From Siphlonurus alternatus (lineage: Eukaryota; Arthropoda; Insecta; Ephemeroptera; Siphlonuridae): 64,000 nt of DNA. The stretch covers positions 2,767,066 to 2,831,065 of the forward strand of contig OX463781.1 of the NCBI GenBank assembly GCA_949825025.1, written 5' to 3'. Below, in pieces: positions 26,284 through 36,565 of this stretch. The notes beneath the pieces were generated by a model. That model searched no databases, was not told where the DNA came from, and saw nothing but the letters and a program-made list of their open reading frames with translations. A program made the position numbers and the translations under genes. The number at the start of each line of letters is the position of its first letter. The stretch's first letter is position 1.

Positions 26284-26334
26284 CAAGTAAGGCCATGTGC
26301 TGACATTAGAGCTGTCAGTACATGGCCTTACTTG
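26284..26334. other. 22-bp hairpin, unit C, one mismatch
   Basis: The left arm reads CATGTGCTGACA where the other units have CATGTACTGACA, creating a G-T pair in RNA but a mismatch in DNA. It lies 232 nt beyond the unit C stop. Confidence 0.85.
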
Positions 26335-26565
26335 GGGGTTGCAACCCAGGACTCCCGCCTCCTAAATTAATTTACTGGGAAAATATTCCCTCGTCAAAAC
26401 AAATTTTTAAAGGAGTTTCTCCTTAGGTTGCAACACCAACTTAAAAACTAAATCTAAACTAATTTTTTTGTATTTTATATTTTTATACCCATACCACCAC
26501 CAACTAAATTAATTTTTTTGTATTTTATATTTTTATACCCATACCACCACCACAGTTATTTACAA

Positions 26566-27021
26566 TTAAAAACGAATACGATTATTAGAGGGCTTCTTAC
26601 ATCTATACGGTACATACGGAGAACAAGGATTGTTTACCTTCCAATGTTGCAAATAATGCACCATCGGTACCTGAGCTCCGTAAACAGGAGCCTGAGAGGA
26701 CGGACTTATATACCGCGCCCTACCCAAGTCCCGTCCACGGACCCTAGACCATAACTTCCTACTAACAGGGGTTACCATTAATACACTAGGCTGGTACTTT
26801 AGGCTTCTCCCACCCCCGAGATCCCGAGAGACCATCAAACATTTCGGTCTACCCAGGTCCCGGGTTATGGGAGTTGAGGTCAGGATAGGATTCCACCTCT
26901 TTCCAAAACCAGGACTTAAGATAAAGGATGGAAAAGGATCAGGGTTATAATCATCCATGGGAAAACTTTCATCAAAGATCCACACGAGAATCGCAACAAT
27001 AATATCCGTGATTATGCTCAT
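26566..27021 (-). CDS. Unknown array protein, unit C (151 aa)
   Basis: Closest to unit B. Distinct changes include Phe to Ile in the hydrophobic segment (VWIFDE), Pro to Leu after GGRS, Arg to Trp in KLWSRV, and Pro to Asn in VNNPC. It carries more non-conservative changes than A, B or E. It also lacks the upstream initiator/TGACGTCA block, although its proximal TATA region (27064-27071) is intact. The leader-exon donor GTGAGT is still present at 27806. It may be an ageing copy. Confidence 0.5.
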   Translation of the reverse strand: MSIITDIIVAILVWIFDESFPMDDYNPDPFPSFILSPGFGKRWNPILTSTPITRDLGRPKCLMVSRDLGGGRSLKYQPSVLMVTPVSRKLWSRVRGRDLGRARYISPSSQAPVYGAQVPMVHYLQHWKVNNPCSPYVPYRCKKPSNNRIRF

Positions 27022-27978
27022 GATTGCTCTAGAGACACTGAGCTAGTATGTGTGTTGTTGCGCTTTATATACCCTGGCAGTGAGATGAGAGCCAATCAGA
27101 ATTAGGGGCTAAGAGGCATGGACCAATTAAAAAAATTGGCTATGGGGATCAACCAATTAGATAATTAAGCTAAAAGTTCAACAAATAAGATTAAACATTA
27201 CAATCATATTATTTAAACTCATAATATTATATTAATTAGGAAGAATTGTGAATTATTAAAATTAAAGTAAAAAAGTGCCGAGTACAAAAATGTTAAAAGA
27301 CCTTTTTAAAAATACAAATAACAAAACTCCCTGTATAGAGAAACTCATCATGATCTTATAATATTATTTATATCACCAGTAAAGTGTAAATATAAAATTT
27401 AAGGGAAGGTAACACACCTATACTATAATGTTAAAAAATATCCCACAATGAAAATTACGAAAAAAAAAATAATAATAAAATGTTCTTCTCTACATTGCAT
27501 CCCCTATCAGTAATAGCCATATACAAATTGGAGCTAGTTTTTAAGTTAAGTATTTTTTAAGTTGACTAATTTAACATGAAAGTTCCATTTCTCCATTTTA
27601 TAGTGGTCAAATTTAAAAATTCATAGTTCAAAAACATCTCGAATTTTTATACCCGATATTTTAGTTAGTGATAGAATTTTTATGTGTAGGATTTTTTTAA
27701 CATTGAGCGTGTTACCTTCACCATAAAGATCTATAACAGAAGTTTGTAGGAATTTAAAAAGATCATTATAGCTAAATATTATTGAACAATATTACAGAAA
27801 ACTCACCTTATTATGTTAAAGGACATCAGATTGTTTCCGGAGAATGATGAAGATATTTCACTCATATTTCTAAATTATAACTAAACAAAAATATTACGTA
27901 CCGTAGTAAATCACGGAACCACCACACAAATTTAAATTTATCATAATCTTTATTTTGTACGTTTGCTTATGTATATTT

Positions 27979-28233
27979 TATATTTTTATACCCATACCAC
28001 CACCAACTAAATTAATTTTTTTGTATTTTATATTTTTATACCCATACCACCACCACAGTTATTTACAATTAAAAACGAATACGATTATTAGAGGGCTTCT
28101 TACATCTATACGGTACATACGGAGAACAAGGATTGTTTACCTTCCAATGTTGCAAATAATGCACCATCGGTACCTGAGCTCCGTAAACAGGAGCCTGAGA
28201 GGACGGACTTATATACCGCGCCCTACCCAAGTC
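27979..28233 (-). pseudogene. Truncated array unit D, ORF 3' half
   Basis: Contains the last 55 or so codons of the array ORF (28072 to about 28233) plus its 3' minisatellite. The 5' half, the proximal promoter and the leader donor are missing and LINE sequence (28234-28415) takes their place. The left junction at about 27978 fuses unit C upstream sequence to unit D within a shared GTATATTTTA/TATTTTTATA stretch. This looks like a microhomology deletion that also removed the hairpin. It cannot encode the full protein. Confidence 0.85.
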
Positions 28234-28415
28234 CTTTATAGATCATATATATTTTAAATATTGTTTGGGTATATGTGTTTAAATTTATTAAATTTAGGCA
28301 AATTTTAATTAGAATTAAGTATGTTACATATTTAATGTAATAATTGACGTGATCCATGCTGTACAGCCTATGATCGAAATAAAAATTTGAATTTGAATTT
28401 GAATTTGAATTTATT
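28234..28415 (+). mobile_element. LINE 3' end with (TTGAAT)n tail
   Basis: About 180 bp absent from other units. It ends in CTGTACAGCCTATGATCGAA followed by ATAAAAATTTGAATTTGAAT repeats, a tail style of RTE-like and some other non-LTR elements. Array sequence resumes at ACAAGTACACAACACTCGG. Its position coincides with loss of roughly 1.2 kb of unit D. Confidence 0.6.
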
Positions 28416-28513
28416 ACAAGTACACAACACTCGGACGACGGTCAGACACGGCTCGAGAGCTGCAGACAACTGAATGTTTATTATCGTTCAGGTGAAGGTC
28501 ATCCTTGGAGATA

Positions 28514-28546
28514 ATAATAATAATAATAATATTAACGCGGCAAATG
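28514..28546 (-). mobile_element. LINE 3'-end stub in unit D with target-site duplication
   Basis: ATAATAATAATATTAACGCG followed by GCAAATG, inserted in the promoter-upstream block and flanked on both sides by TGGAGATA (28506-28513 and 28547-28554). Units A, B and E have a single GGAGATAG here. The sequence is the reverse of the 3' end of the LINE at 32740-35430. Confidence 0.8.
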
Positions 28547-29335
28547 TGGAGATAGTCGAGTAAAAGTGACTTCATCAGAAATGTCGGTCAACATTTATCT
28601 GATAACTGTGATTTAATAATAACGTTGTTATTTACTATGTTGTATATACAAAAAAATAAAGCAAAGTTTTTTATATATACATGATTGTTAACACGCGAAT
28701 TATTAAAATTCAATTTAATTGACATGATCCAAGCTTGTCTATATGTTCAAACATCGTGTTTGAATTAGAAATTTGATGTAAGGAAAAAGAATGTTTATTT
28801 TTGTTGATTTTGTTTTTAATAAATTATGCATCATAATTTCATAATTTGCAAAGGAAAATACATCATCCTCTTCTTGTACTTTGTTTTTTTTATTTGTTAG
28901 CAAGCTATAATTATTTTCATAATTCTATTTCATTTAAATAGCATAAATTAAAACAAAGAAATCACTCAATTAAAGGCGTATTAATCTAATAACTATAACT
29001 GCTCATTTAATACACACGAAAGAAAATTTTTTCCCTTATAAAATTGATTGTTATTTTCTACACTAACATCGATAAAAAGTTAATTAAAATAATATAATTA
29101 AAATAAACAAATGCACTTCTGCAATTAACATTAATTAATAAAATAAAACATCCAACTACTATACAAGAAAAATATCTGTTCATTTGCTCATAAATCAATC
29201 GAGACGTTAACATAAATACTCATAAAATAAAAAAATAATTATAAATTTTTTCTTACCAAAACTGTGTACCGTTATTAATATTATTATATACTTACTTTCA
29301 TCTGCTTTAATTTCCACCGTCGATTTGCCCATGCG

Positions 29336-29386
29336 CAAGTAAGGCCATGTACTGACATTAGAGTTGTCAGTACATGGCCTTACTTG
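29336..29386. other. Perfect 22-bp hairpin, unit E
   Basis: Arms as in unit A, loop TTAGAGT. It lies about 290 nt past the unit E stop; the extra distance is due to a third copy of the TATTTTTATACCCATACCAC minisatellite between the ORF and the hairpin. Confidence 0.9.
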
Positions 29387-29675
29387 GGGTTGCAACCCAG
29401 GACTCCCTCCTAAATTAATTTACTGGGAAAATATTCCCTCGTCAAAACAAATATTTAAAGAAGTTTTTCCTTCGGTTACAACACCAACTTAAAAACTAAA
29501 TCTAAACTAATTTTTTTGCATTTTATATTTTTATACCCATACCACCACCGGACCAATTAAACTATTTTTTTTTTTTGCATTTTTACATTTTTATACCCAT
29601 ACCACCACCAACTAAACTATTTTTTTTTTGTATTTTATATTTTTATACCCATACCACCACCACAGATATTTACAA

Positions 29676-30137
29676 TTAAAAACGAATACGATTATTAGAG
29701 GGCTTCTTACATCTATACGGTACATACGGAGAACAAGGAGGGTTTACCTTCCAATGTTGCAAATAATGTACCATCGGTACCTGAGCTCCGTAAACAGGAG
29801 CCTGAGAGGGCGGACTTATAAACCGCACCCTACCCAAGTCCTGTCCACGGACCCTAGACCATACCTTCCTACTAACAGGGGTTACCATTAATACACTAGG
29901 CTGGTACTTTGGGCTTCTACCACCCCCGAGATCCCGAGAGACCATCAAACATTTCGGTCTACCCAGGTCCCGGGTTATGGGAGTTGAGGTCAGGATAGGA
30001 TTCCACCTCTTTCCAAAACCAGGACTTAGGACAAAGGATGGAAAAGGATCAGGTTCAGGGTTATAAGTATCCATGGGAAAACTTTCATCAAAGAACCACA
30101 CGAGAATCGCAACAATAATATCCGTGATTATGCTCAT
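29676..30137 (-). CDS. Unknown array protein, unit E (153 aa)
   Basis: Same length as unit A, with the longer EPDPFP acidic stretch. By eye I count about 14 nucleotide differences from unit A across the ORF, including Asp to Thr in MDTYN and Ala to Val plus Tyr to Phe near RVRFISPP. The ORF and proximal promoter are conserved, whereas the region upstream of about 30300 is hard to align with A-C. That contrast makes selection or gene conversion on the ORF likely. The N-terminal hydrophobic segment and the cysteines are kept. Confidence 0.6.
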   Translation of the reverse strand: MSIITDIIVAILVWFFDESFPMDTYNPEPDPFPSFVLSPGFGKRWNPILTSTPITRDLGRPKCLMVSRDLGGGRSPKYQPSVLMVTPVSRKVWSRVRGQDLGRVRFISPPSQAPVYGAQVPMVHYLQHWKVNPPCSPYVPYRCKKPSNNRIRF

Positions 30138-30370
30138 GATTGCTCTAGAGACACTGAGCTAGTATCTTTGCTGTTGCGCTTTATATACCCTGGTAGTGAG
30201 ATGAGAGCCAATCAGAATTAGGGGCTAAGAGGCATCGGCCAATTAAAAAAATAGGTTACGGGGCTCAACCAATTAGTTAATTAAGCTAAAAGTTCAACCA
30301 AAAAGATTAAACGTAACAAAATTACATCGTAAAATCACGGAAGAATTTTGAATTATTAAAATAAAAGTAA

Positions 30371-30400
30371 CAATAAAATTAACGCGGCAAATATGTGGCT
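30371..30400 (-). mobile_element. LINE 3'-end stub in unit E
   Basis: CAATAAAATTAACGCGGCAA followed by ATATGTGGCT, inserted relative to units B and C between AAAGTAA and AAAAAGT. It matches the LINE 3' end with a 2-nt insertion, so it is older than the stub in D or from a variant element. Confidence 0.65.
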
Positions 30401-30650
30401 AAAAAGTACAGAGGAAATAAAATGTTTTAGGACATTTTTTAAAATATATATAATATAGGATGCATAACGAAACTATTGTTAATTGTATTGTAGAAATCCG
30501 TTAATTGTGATAATACTATTTATTTCATCAGTAAATATATAGAATATAAAATTTTATTACAAAATCTTGCAGAGATATTTATGAATTTCAAAACTCAACT
30601 ATACAATAAGGTAAATTTTATACGCTTAAGAAATATTACAAAAAACTTAC

Positions 30651-30923
30651 CTTCATTATTGCATATCAGATTTGTTTCACTGAAAATTAAGATATTTTTT
30701 ATATTCCCACATTTCTATTTATATAAGGCAATAACTGTAATAAGTATATAATAAAATATCAAAGTAGTCAATCACGGAAACACACCACACTTTGATATTG
30801 TCACATTTTTTTTCTTCTATATTAAATTTTCTTAAAAAAGAAAAAAATGAAAAACTAAATAACTATGCATACTACACAACACTCGGACGACGGTCAGACA
30901 CGGCTCGAGAGCTGGAGACAACT
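30651..30923 (-). other. Leader exon of unit E with promoter
   Basis: Initiator TCAGTTG (A at about 30923), TGACGTCA at 30988-30995 and donor GTAAGT starting at 30650. The promoter half is nearly identical to A, B and D. The rest of the exon is diverged and the short coding frame of A-C is closed by stops, so here it can only be untranslated. Confidence 0.45.
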
Positions 30924-31060
30924 GAATGTTTATTATCGTTCAGGTGAAGGTCATCCTTGGAGATAGTCGAGTAATATAATATTATGGTGACGTCATCAGA
31001 TATGTCGGTCAACATTTATCTGATAGTAAATCTGATAACTGTAGTTTGATAATAACATCG

Positions 31061-32545
31061 TTATGGTATATCTACGACGAAAAATAAAGAGTACATGCAT
31101 GCATGCAATGTTGATTACAACACTATATGTACTTATATAGTTTGTAAATATTATTATAATTTTATCATTATTTGTAAATTTTTAAATATTATTTTAAAAA
31201 TACATTAAAATTTGCTCTTTTTTTTTTTTAAAGAAATAGAACATTCCAAGGCCAAGGTCTGGAATAAGACAGGTATTTATTTATGTCTTTTTAATTATAA
31301 TTTATCATATTTTTTTTCTAAGGAAAAATTGTATTGTATGCTTGGAGTACAACAAATTTAATTGCTCTTTTTGCTAAAATTTATAAGACTTAAAATTTTA
31401 AGAAGTTTGATTTTAAGAACAGTCCATCAATTTCAATTAAATTATTTCATAAATTTGCAATTATAAGGCGGATTCAGATGGTGACAAGGCGATGCGACGC
31501 GATTTTGTCACACAGGCTGTGATTACCGGCGAATTCACCGCTATTTAGGATTTCACAGCTTTTACGTCAAAATCGCGTCGTTTCTCTGTTGTCGTCATCT
31601 GAATCCGCCTTTAAGGTGGTTAAAAAAATTAGGCATCCTCTTCAATATTTTTTATCTGATATCAATACCAAATCATTTTAATTTATTGTATTACATATTT
31701 TTTTAACCCTTGGTAACCCCCAAATAATAGTATAATTTGAAGGAACTATACATCCCTTACTTGAATGTCATAAATCTAAAACAGGCTACACAAGCTGTAA
31801 AAACTGAAAACGTTGAAATTGATTTTAATAACACAAACTCAAATATGTTATACAAAAAGTCAATATTAAAATTTATTGATTTTTTATTTTAATATTAAAT
31901 TATGTCATATTTAATTTCTTTTATATTTCACTTCGATGGGTTCTATATTTTTCATTTGAATAAAATTAAAGCAGTAACTACTACCCCCAGTTCTTATACA
32001 ACGTTGAACAGCGCGCATTGTGATGCTTATAAAAGGGCATAATTCAATCAATCAATATATCGTTGCTGCTGCCTACAGCTATTAATTTCTCGTTGCAATT
32101 TTTCTCTGCCATCGTTTCCGGTTCCACTCGAATGGTCAGAAGGGAATGTGCCATTCCCCACCCCCCGGTTTTTATTTTACATGCACATTAATCATAATTA
32201 TCTGATACGTTTTTATCGAAGTATTTACGCATAAATATTAAGCTTTCTTTCATAATTTATTTTAAAGTGTTTTTGAATAAGATTTCATAATGATAAAACG
32301 ATTGCTGTTTTAAGCATAAAGTTTAAGTTATTTTTTATTTAATATTAATTAATATAATTATAAATAATTTTAATAACAATGTAAACGTACATTATTTTTT
32401 TCGTGAAAATTATTAGAAATAAATCAATAATTATACAAATGGTTTTGTTTTACTACATCCACAACTTTATATTATATTCTTTACGATTAGTGTACATTTG
32501 TGTTATGTTGCAGCTGTAACGTCTTTCTCTTTTCGGGCTAGCTTT
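31061..32545. other. Intergenic stretch between array and LINE
   Basis: AT-rich and without gene signals except the family F4 foldback at 31465-31613. A C-rich block (CCATTCCCCACCCCCCGG) lies near 32150. Confidence 0.55.
31465..31613. repeat. Foldback MITE family F4, copy 1
   Basis: Termini AAGGCGGATTCAGATGG and its complement. The arms contain GATGCGACGCGATTTTGTC and AGCTGTGA. The whole 149-bp element is one hairpin with a GCGAATTCACCGC centre. Three relatives lie at 46199, 50995 and 63871. Confidence 0.85.
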
Positions 32546-32546
32546 G

Positions 32547-32549
<3 letters not shown>

Positions 32550-32643
<94 letters not shown>
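32550..32643. repeat. (GA)n microsatellite
   Basis: About 94 bp of uninterrupted GA dinucleotide a short way beyond the 3' end of the LINE. It supplies the low-complexity start of an antisense ORF that runs across the retrotransposon. Confidence 0.95.
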
Positions 32644-32645
<2 letters not shown>

Positions 32646-32774
32646 GATATTTTATTCGCTATTAACGGTGGGCGGGAGGCCGTAACTGCCATCTATTGGA
32701 ATTGTAATAATAATAATAATAATAATAATTTTAAGTCAAAAATAATAATAATAAAATTAACGCGGCAAATGTGG

Positions 32775-34424
32775 CTACGCCACGGTGGCTCGCGAAGGGT
32801 TTGCTTGTCTCAAAACCCTCTTAAACAACTCATAACTCTCCGCTTCAACAACTTCTGCCTTCAGCAAATTCCACTCTCTTACAGTCCTGTTAATGAAGGA
32901 ATATTTTCCCACATCACTTCTACTGCCGACCAAATCCAACTTCCAACTGTGATCACTCCTTCCAATGTAAACACCTCTCTTAATACGAGAGCTCAACTCC
33001 CTCCAACCCTCACTATTTCTTGTTATTTTATACATAACACCAAGTCTACAATTTCTCCTTCTCTCCTCCAGCAACTCCCACCCCAACTTATCAATCATCG
33101 CAGTTACACTCTCAAACTCTTTTCTGACCTCCTTTCCATCTCCCACCAACTTCCATCTTCCCATACGCCCCATAACTCTTCTCGCTGCTCTTCTCTGCAC
33201 CTTCTCCAACTCCTTCACCCCAACATTCCTGTATGGATCCCAAACACTGCATCCATACTCAAGCATCGGTCTCACCATGGCTCTATAAGCGCTATCTCTC
33301 ACGAACATACTAGCTCCCTTCAGATTTCTCATAACAAACTCCAAGAACTTTCTACTCTTAGAAGTAACATACTTAATATGTTCATTCCACATCAATTTTC
33401 TGTGCAACACCACACCCAAATACTTGTACTTCTCAACTTCTTTCAAAACTTCACCCCCCAATATATACTGCAACACCCTCCTTGTCCTTTTCCTGCCAAA
33501 CACAACCACACAACACTTCGCCACATTCAACTTCATCCCATTATCATCAACCCACCCTTGCAAAATATCAAGATCCTGCTGAAGTTCAACAACGTCATCC
33601 TCATTTTCCACCTTCCTATACACAACACTGTCATCTGCAAACAGTCTCACCTTCGACTTCACTCCTCTTGGCAAATCCTCTATATAAATCAGAAATAATA
33701 AAGGACCCAAGACACTGCCCTGGGGAACCCCTGACGATACTCTAACATGGTCTGAAAACGCAGCTCCAACCCTAACTCTCTGCACCCTATCCCTTAGAAA
33801 ATCCTCAATCAGCGACACCAACGCCTCATCTCCAACGCAGTGCCGAACCTTATTTACCAACTCCCTATGAGGCACCTTATCAAAAGCTTTTTCAAAATCC
33901 AGAAAAATCGCATGCATCTCTCCCCCAGCATCCAACACATCAGACAACTCCTGCACTAACCCAGCTAACTGTGTTTCACAAGAAAAATGCTTACGAAAAC
34001 CATGCTGCTGCCCTCCAAAGAAACTTGATTCCTCCAACTCCTGCATGACAAATTTCACTACAACCTTCTCCAACACCTTTGACACCACTGAGGTCAAACT
34101 AACTGGCCTATAATTCTTGGCATCACATTTCGAACCTCCCTTATGTATTGGAATAACCCAAGCCTCCCGCCAACCATCAGGTATCTTACCTGCTGCTAAG
34201 ATGACCCTAAATAAATGAACCAGATACCTGCAATGTAAGCCAACATTTAATTTCAAAAATGAACATGAAATATCATCCGGACCTGACACTTTGCCCTTCA
34301 CCAAAGACATCAAAGCTCTCCTCACATCCTTAAATCTCACCCTAAACTTCCTACCTCGATTTGTACTAGCCCGTCTCCCACCCTCAACTCCCTGCCGCTT
34401 GAAAATCATCACTTCCAGCCCCAC
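32775..34424 (-). pseudogene. LINE ORF2, reverse transcriptase part (frame 2)
   Basis: Open for about 549 codons. RT blocks in order: GPDDISCSFLK (48-58), PIHKGG (92-97), NYRPVSLTS (104-112), HGFRKHFS (141-148), LDFEKAFD (175-182) with the first catalytic Asp, GVPQGSVLGPLLF (232-244) and FADD (262-265) with the catalytic Asp pair. YLGV and QRRAARR blocks follow. All catalytic Asp residues are present, so the RT itself looks intact; the element is broken by a frameshift ahead of it and 5' truncation. The ORFs on the opposite strand (32544-33698, 33482, 34291) are shadows. Confidence 0.9.
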
Positions 34425-35430
34425 GATTTACAGTATCCTGAAAAACAGACTGATACTGCCGTGCACATGCATTAGCCTTCTCCACCTCCGTAACATAAGT
34501 ACCCAAGTCATCCTTTAACACAGGCATTTCATTGTCTGCCATTCTGAACCTCTTAATATGATGAAACATATGAAACATACGTCGCCTGCTTCCCACCACA
34601 TCCTTTTCATCAAACATTTTCCGCATAAAATTGTCCTCTGCTACCTTCTTTGCAGTATTTAACTGCATTTCTGCTTCAACGACCGCACTCTTTCGCACCT
34701 CCCCTCTCCTGTAACGCCCATACACCCTGCGCAAACGTCGCTTCCTACATCTAACCTCCTTATTATACTGTAGCGGATCCACTTCACTTGCCACCAATTT
34801 AGATGGAACACAACTTTCCCTTAATTCACAACATATGTCGACATAGGAATTCCATAATTCATTTACATCAGCCCCAACCGCTTTCCAACCATCAAATCTA
34901 TCACTTAACTCACTCTCCAAATGATCAACATCAGCCTTCCCATAAAACCATATCTTCTTTTTAACATTCTCAGACTGAACTGATTTTCCAACAACAAAAT
35001 CAACAATGGGAATCCTGTGATCACTAATTCCCTTAACCACCTGCGTATCTATCCACATTTCAGCTGGCCGAACCAAAACTACATCCAGAATATTTCTGGT
35101 ACCAGTCACATGCTCTCGTGTATATTCCTCAACCACCTGCACTAAATCTCTATTTAAAACTTTTGCAATCAACCTCTGACTCTCCGAGCCCCCAACTTCT
35201 CGCCTATCCTCCCAATCCACATGCGGTAAATTTAAATCACCCACCACTATAACCGTTTGCACGGGACTCAACTCATCCAACCGACCCAACAATCTTTGCA
35301 ACATTAAATTATTCACTGCATCATCCCTAGGTCTGTAACCAGCAAAAATTTTAATCTTCTCGGCATTCAATATAATTTCCACCCCTAGCAGCTCACAATC
35401 AGGCTCAACCCATTCAACCTTCCCCTTCAA
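34384..35430 (-). pseudogene. LINE ORF2, endonuclease remnant (frame 1)
   Basis: 348 codons. GDLNLPHVDW (64-73) and SDH (136-138) are the C-terminal catalytic motifs of an APE-like endonuclease; the N-terminal half of the domain is missing. A linker rich in Arg and Lys follows. The frame stops at 34384, while the reverse transcriptase continues in another frame from about 34424, so one single-base frameshift lies in the 34384-34424 overlap. The ATG at 35430 is internal to the original ORF. Confidence 0.85.
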
Positions 35431-35440
35431 CTGCTTCCTT

Positions 35441-36565
35441 TGTCTAGGAAGTAAATAATTATTTCCGTTTGTTTTGCAGTAATTATTATGAAACTATCTG
35501 AGGTTCTAGAGTAAAAGAGCCGCTAACCAATGTAAAAAGAATTAATAAGTTTCATTCAATTATAACTCAGAAAAACTTTCAATAAATTTCTGAAGCGCCA
35601 TCTTTTGAGCAATTTTTGTAACTCACTTTCAGAGTTGTTCTGGACAGTTAATCTCAGAAATTTGAGTTTATAATTCAATTGGATTTTTACGGTAGATAGC
35701 TAATAATATAGTGCAGGTATGCAGTTGGTTTCAAAACGATCAGATGAAAACTTTCCAAGAAAAAAATTGAAATGTACGAACACTATCAAAACGTCTTGTT
35801 TGAGCCTACCCCCCACCCTTAAGCTCTCTGCTCGTCTAATTCCCTCCTTTTTGCACAATTTTAGAGGAAAAAAGAGGAGAAAATACGATATTACGTCTCC
35901 TTTCTTCTTATTGAAGATAAAATGTTAAAAATATTGTCTTCATTTCATCATTGCATTGAGCGAGGAGGAAATAAGATGTGTTTATGAGGTAAAAATACGT
36001 TAAAGATTAGGTTTAGACGTGTAAAGGATGAGTTGAAGACGTAATTTTTCAACTAGAGGGAGAGACTAGACATGTTTCATCCATTCAGTATAATAAAAAG
36101 TGCATTATCATTCAATTGAAAGTAATAAACTTGTACATTTTGGCGTACATTTTTTTTAAATAAAGATAATTTATCTTATTCTTTTCTATTGCACTTTTAA
36201 AATATTATAATATTCTATACAATTTTTATAATATAAAAGATAATCTTGAGTGGAAAGCTTTTTACTTTTGAACATTATAAGTCATCTGTCATTTTGCTTT
36301 TTCTTACTAATTTTAGCTCGCAGTGAGAGGGGAGCTTTTCATTTCTAATTGCCCCGAGCCATTTCTCGTCATACTGCATATTATCATGGGAATATCGTAC
36401 CACTAAAGATCAGCTTGCTTACATTACATCTTGCAGATGCCGGAGATGATATAACTACAAGATTATTTATCATGTTTTTGACCCTAAGTGCATTATCTCC
36501 ATTAAGTTTTTGCCGAAGTTATCCTGCAGTAGTTTTGCACCATAATTGCTATCTTTAATTAATGC
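35441..36565. other. Intergenic stretch with one F5 MITE
   Basis: No gene is supported. F5 copy 4 occupies about 35815-36060. The 69-codon ORFs at 35719 and 36349 have no motifs. Confidence 0.5.
35815..36060. repeat. TIR MITE family F5, copy 4
   Basis: AAGCTCTCTGCTCGTCTAATTCCC-type start lacking the outer TIR, then AAGATAAAATGTTAAAAATA and GTGTAAAGGATGAGTTGAAG, ending TTTTTCAACTAGAGG. The left terminus appears truncated. Confidence 0.7.

Larger units (their letters stand above)
20957..31060 (-). repeat. Tandem array of about 2.6-kb gene units A to E
   Basis: Five head-to-tail units on the minus strand: A (about 20957-23625), B (23626-26260), C (26261-27978), D (27979-29315) and E (29316-31060). 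ORF starts are 2,670 and 2,625 bp apart for A-B and B-C. A full unit, read 5' to 3' on the minus strand, has a TGACGTCA motif, a TCAGTTG initiator, a leader exon ending in GTGAGT or GTAAGT, an intron-like AT-rich stretch, a CCAAT/TATA element, the ORF, a short minisatellite and a hairpin. C has lost its upstream promoter block, and D has lost the ORF 5' half and its hairpin. The array starts and stops abruptly with no TIR or LTR visible. Confidence 0.9.
32740..35440 (-). mobile_element. Non-LTR retrotransposon, 5'-truncated
   Basis: A LINE with the C-terminal half of an APE-type endonuclease, then a reverse transcriptase, in two frames (see the two pseudogene entries). It has no LTR. The 3' untranslated region is only about 35 nt: the stop codon TAG is followed by CCACATTTGCCGCGTTAAT and a TTATTATT tail. 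The EN and RT layout and the YLGV region near the RT C-terminus fit the Jockey/CR1/L2/I group; I cannot decide the clade by eye. No target-site duplication is evident because the tail merges with an (ATA)n tract at 32706-32731. Confidence 0.9.

Noticed and set aside
23893..30000. Repeated 78-100 codon plus-strand ORFs starting MYFIFLYPYHHH
   Set aside because: They lie antisense to the array ORF 3' ends and its minisatellite. Their conservation follows from the sense ORF, and they carry the same copy differences without protein-level constraint.
20957..31060. Array as an integrated densovirus or other virus
   Set aside because: TATA-initiator promoters and hairpins are suggestive, but no replicase, helicase or capsid motif occurs anywhere in a unit, and the consensus splice donor and tandem arrangement fit a cellular gene family as well. 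Kept as an open alternative only.
32544..33698. 384-codon plus-strand ORF
   Set aside because: Antisense to the LINE reverse transcriptase, with a (GA)n-derived start; the composition is that of a shadow frame.
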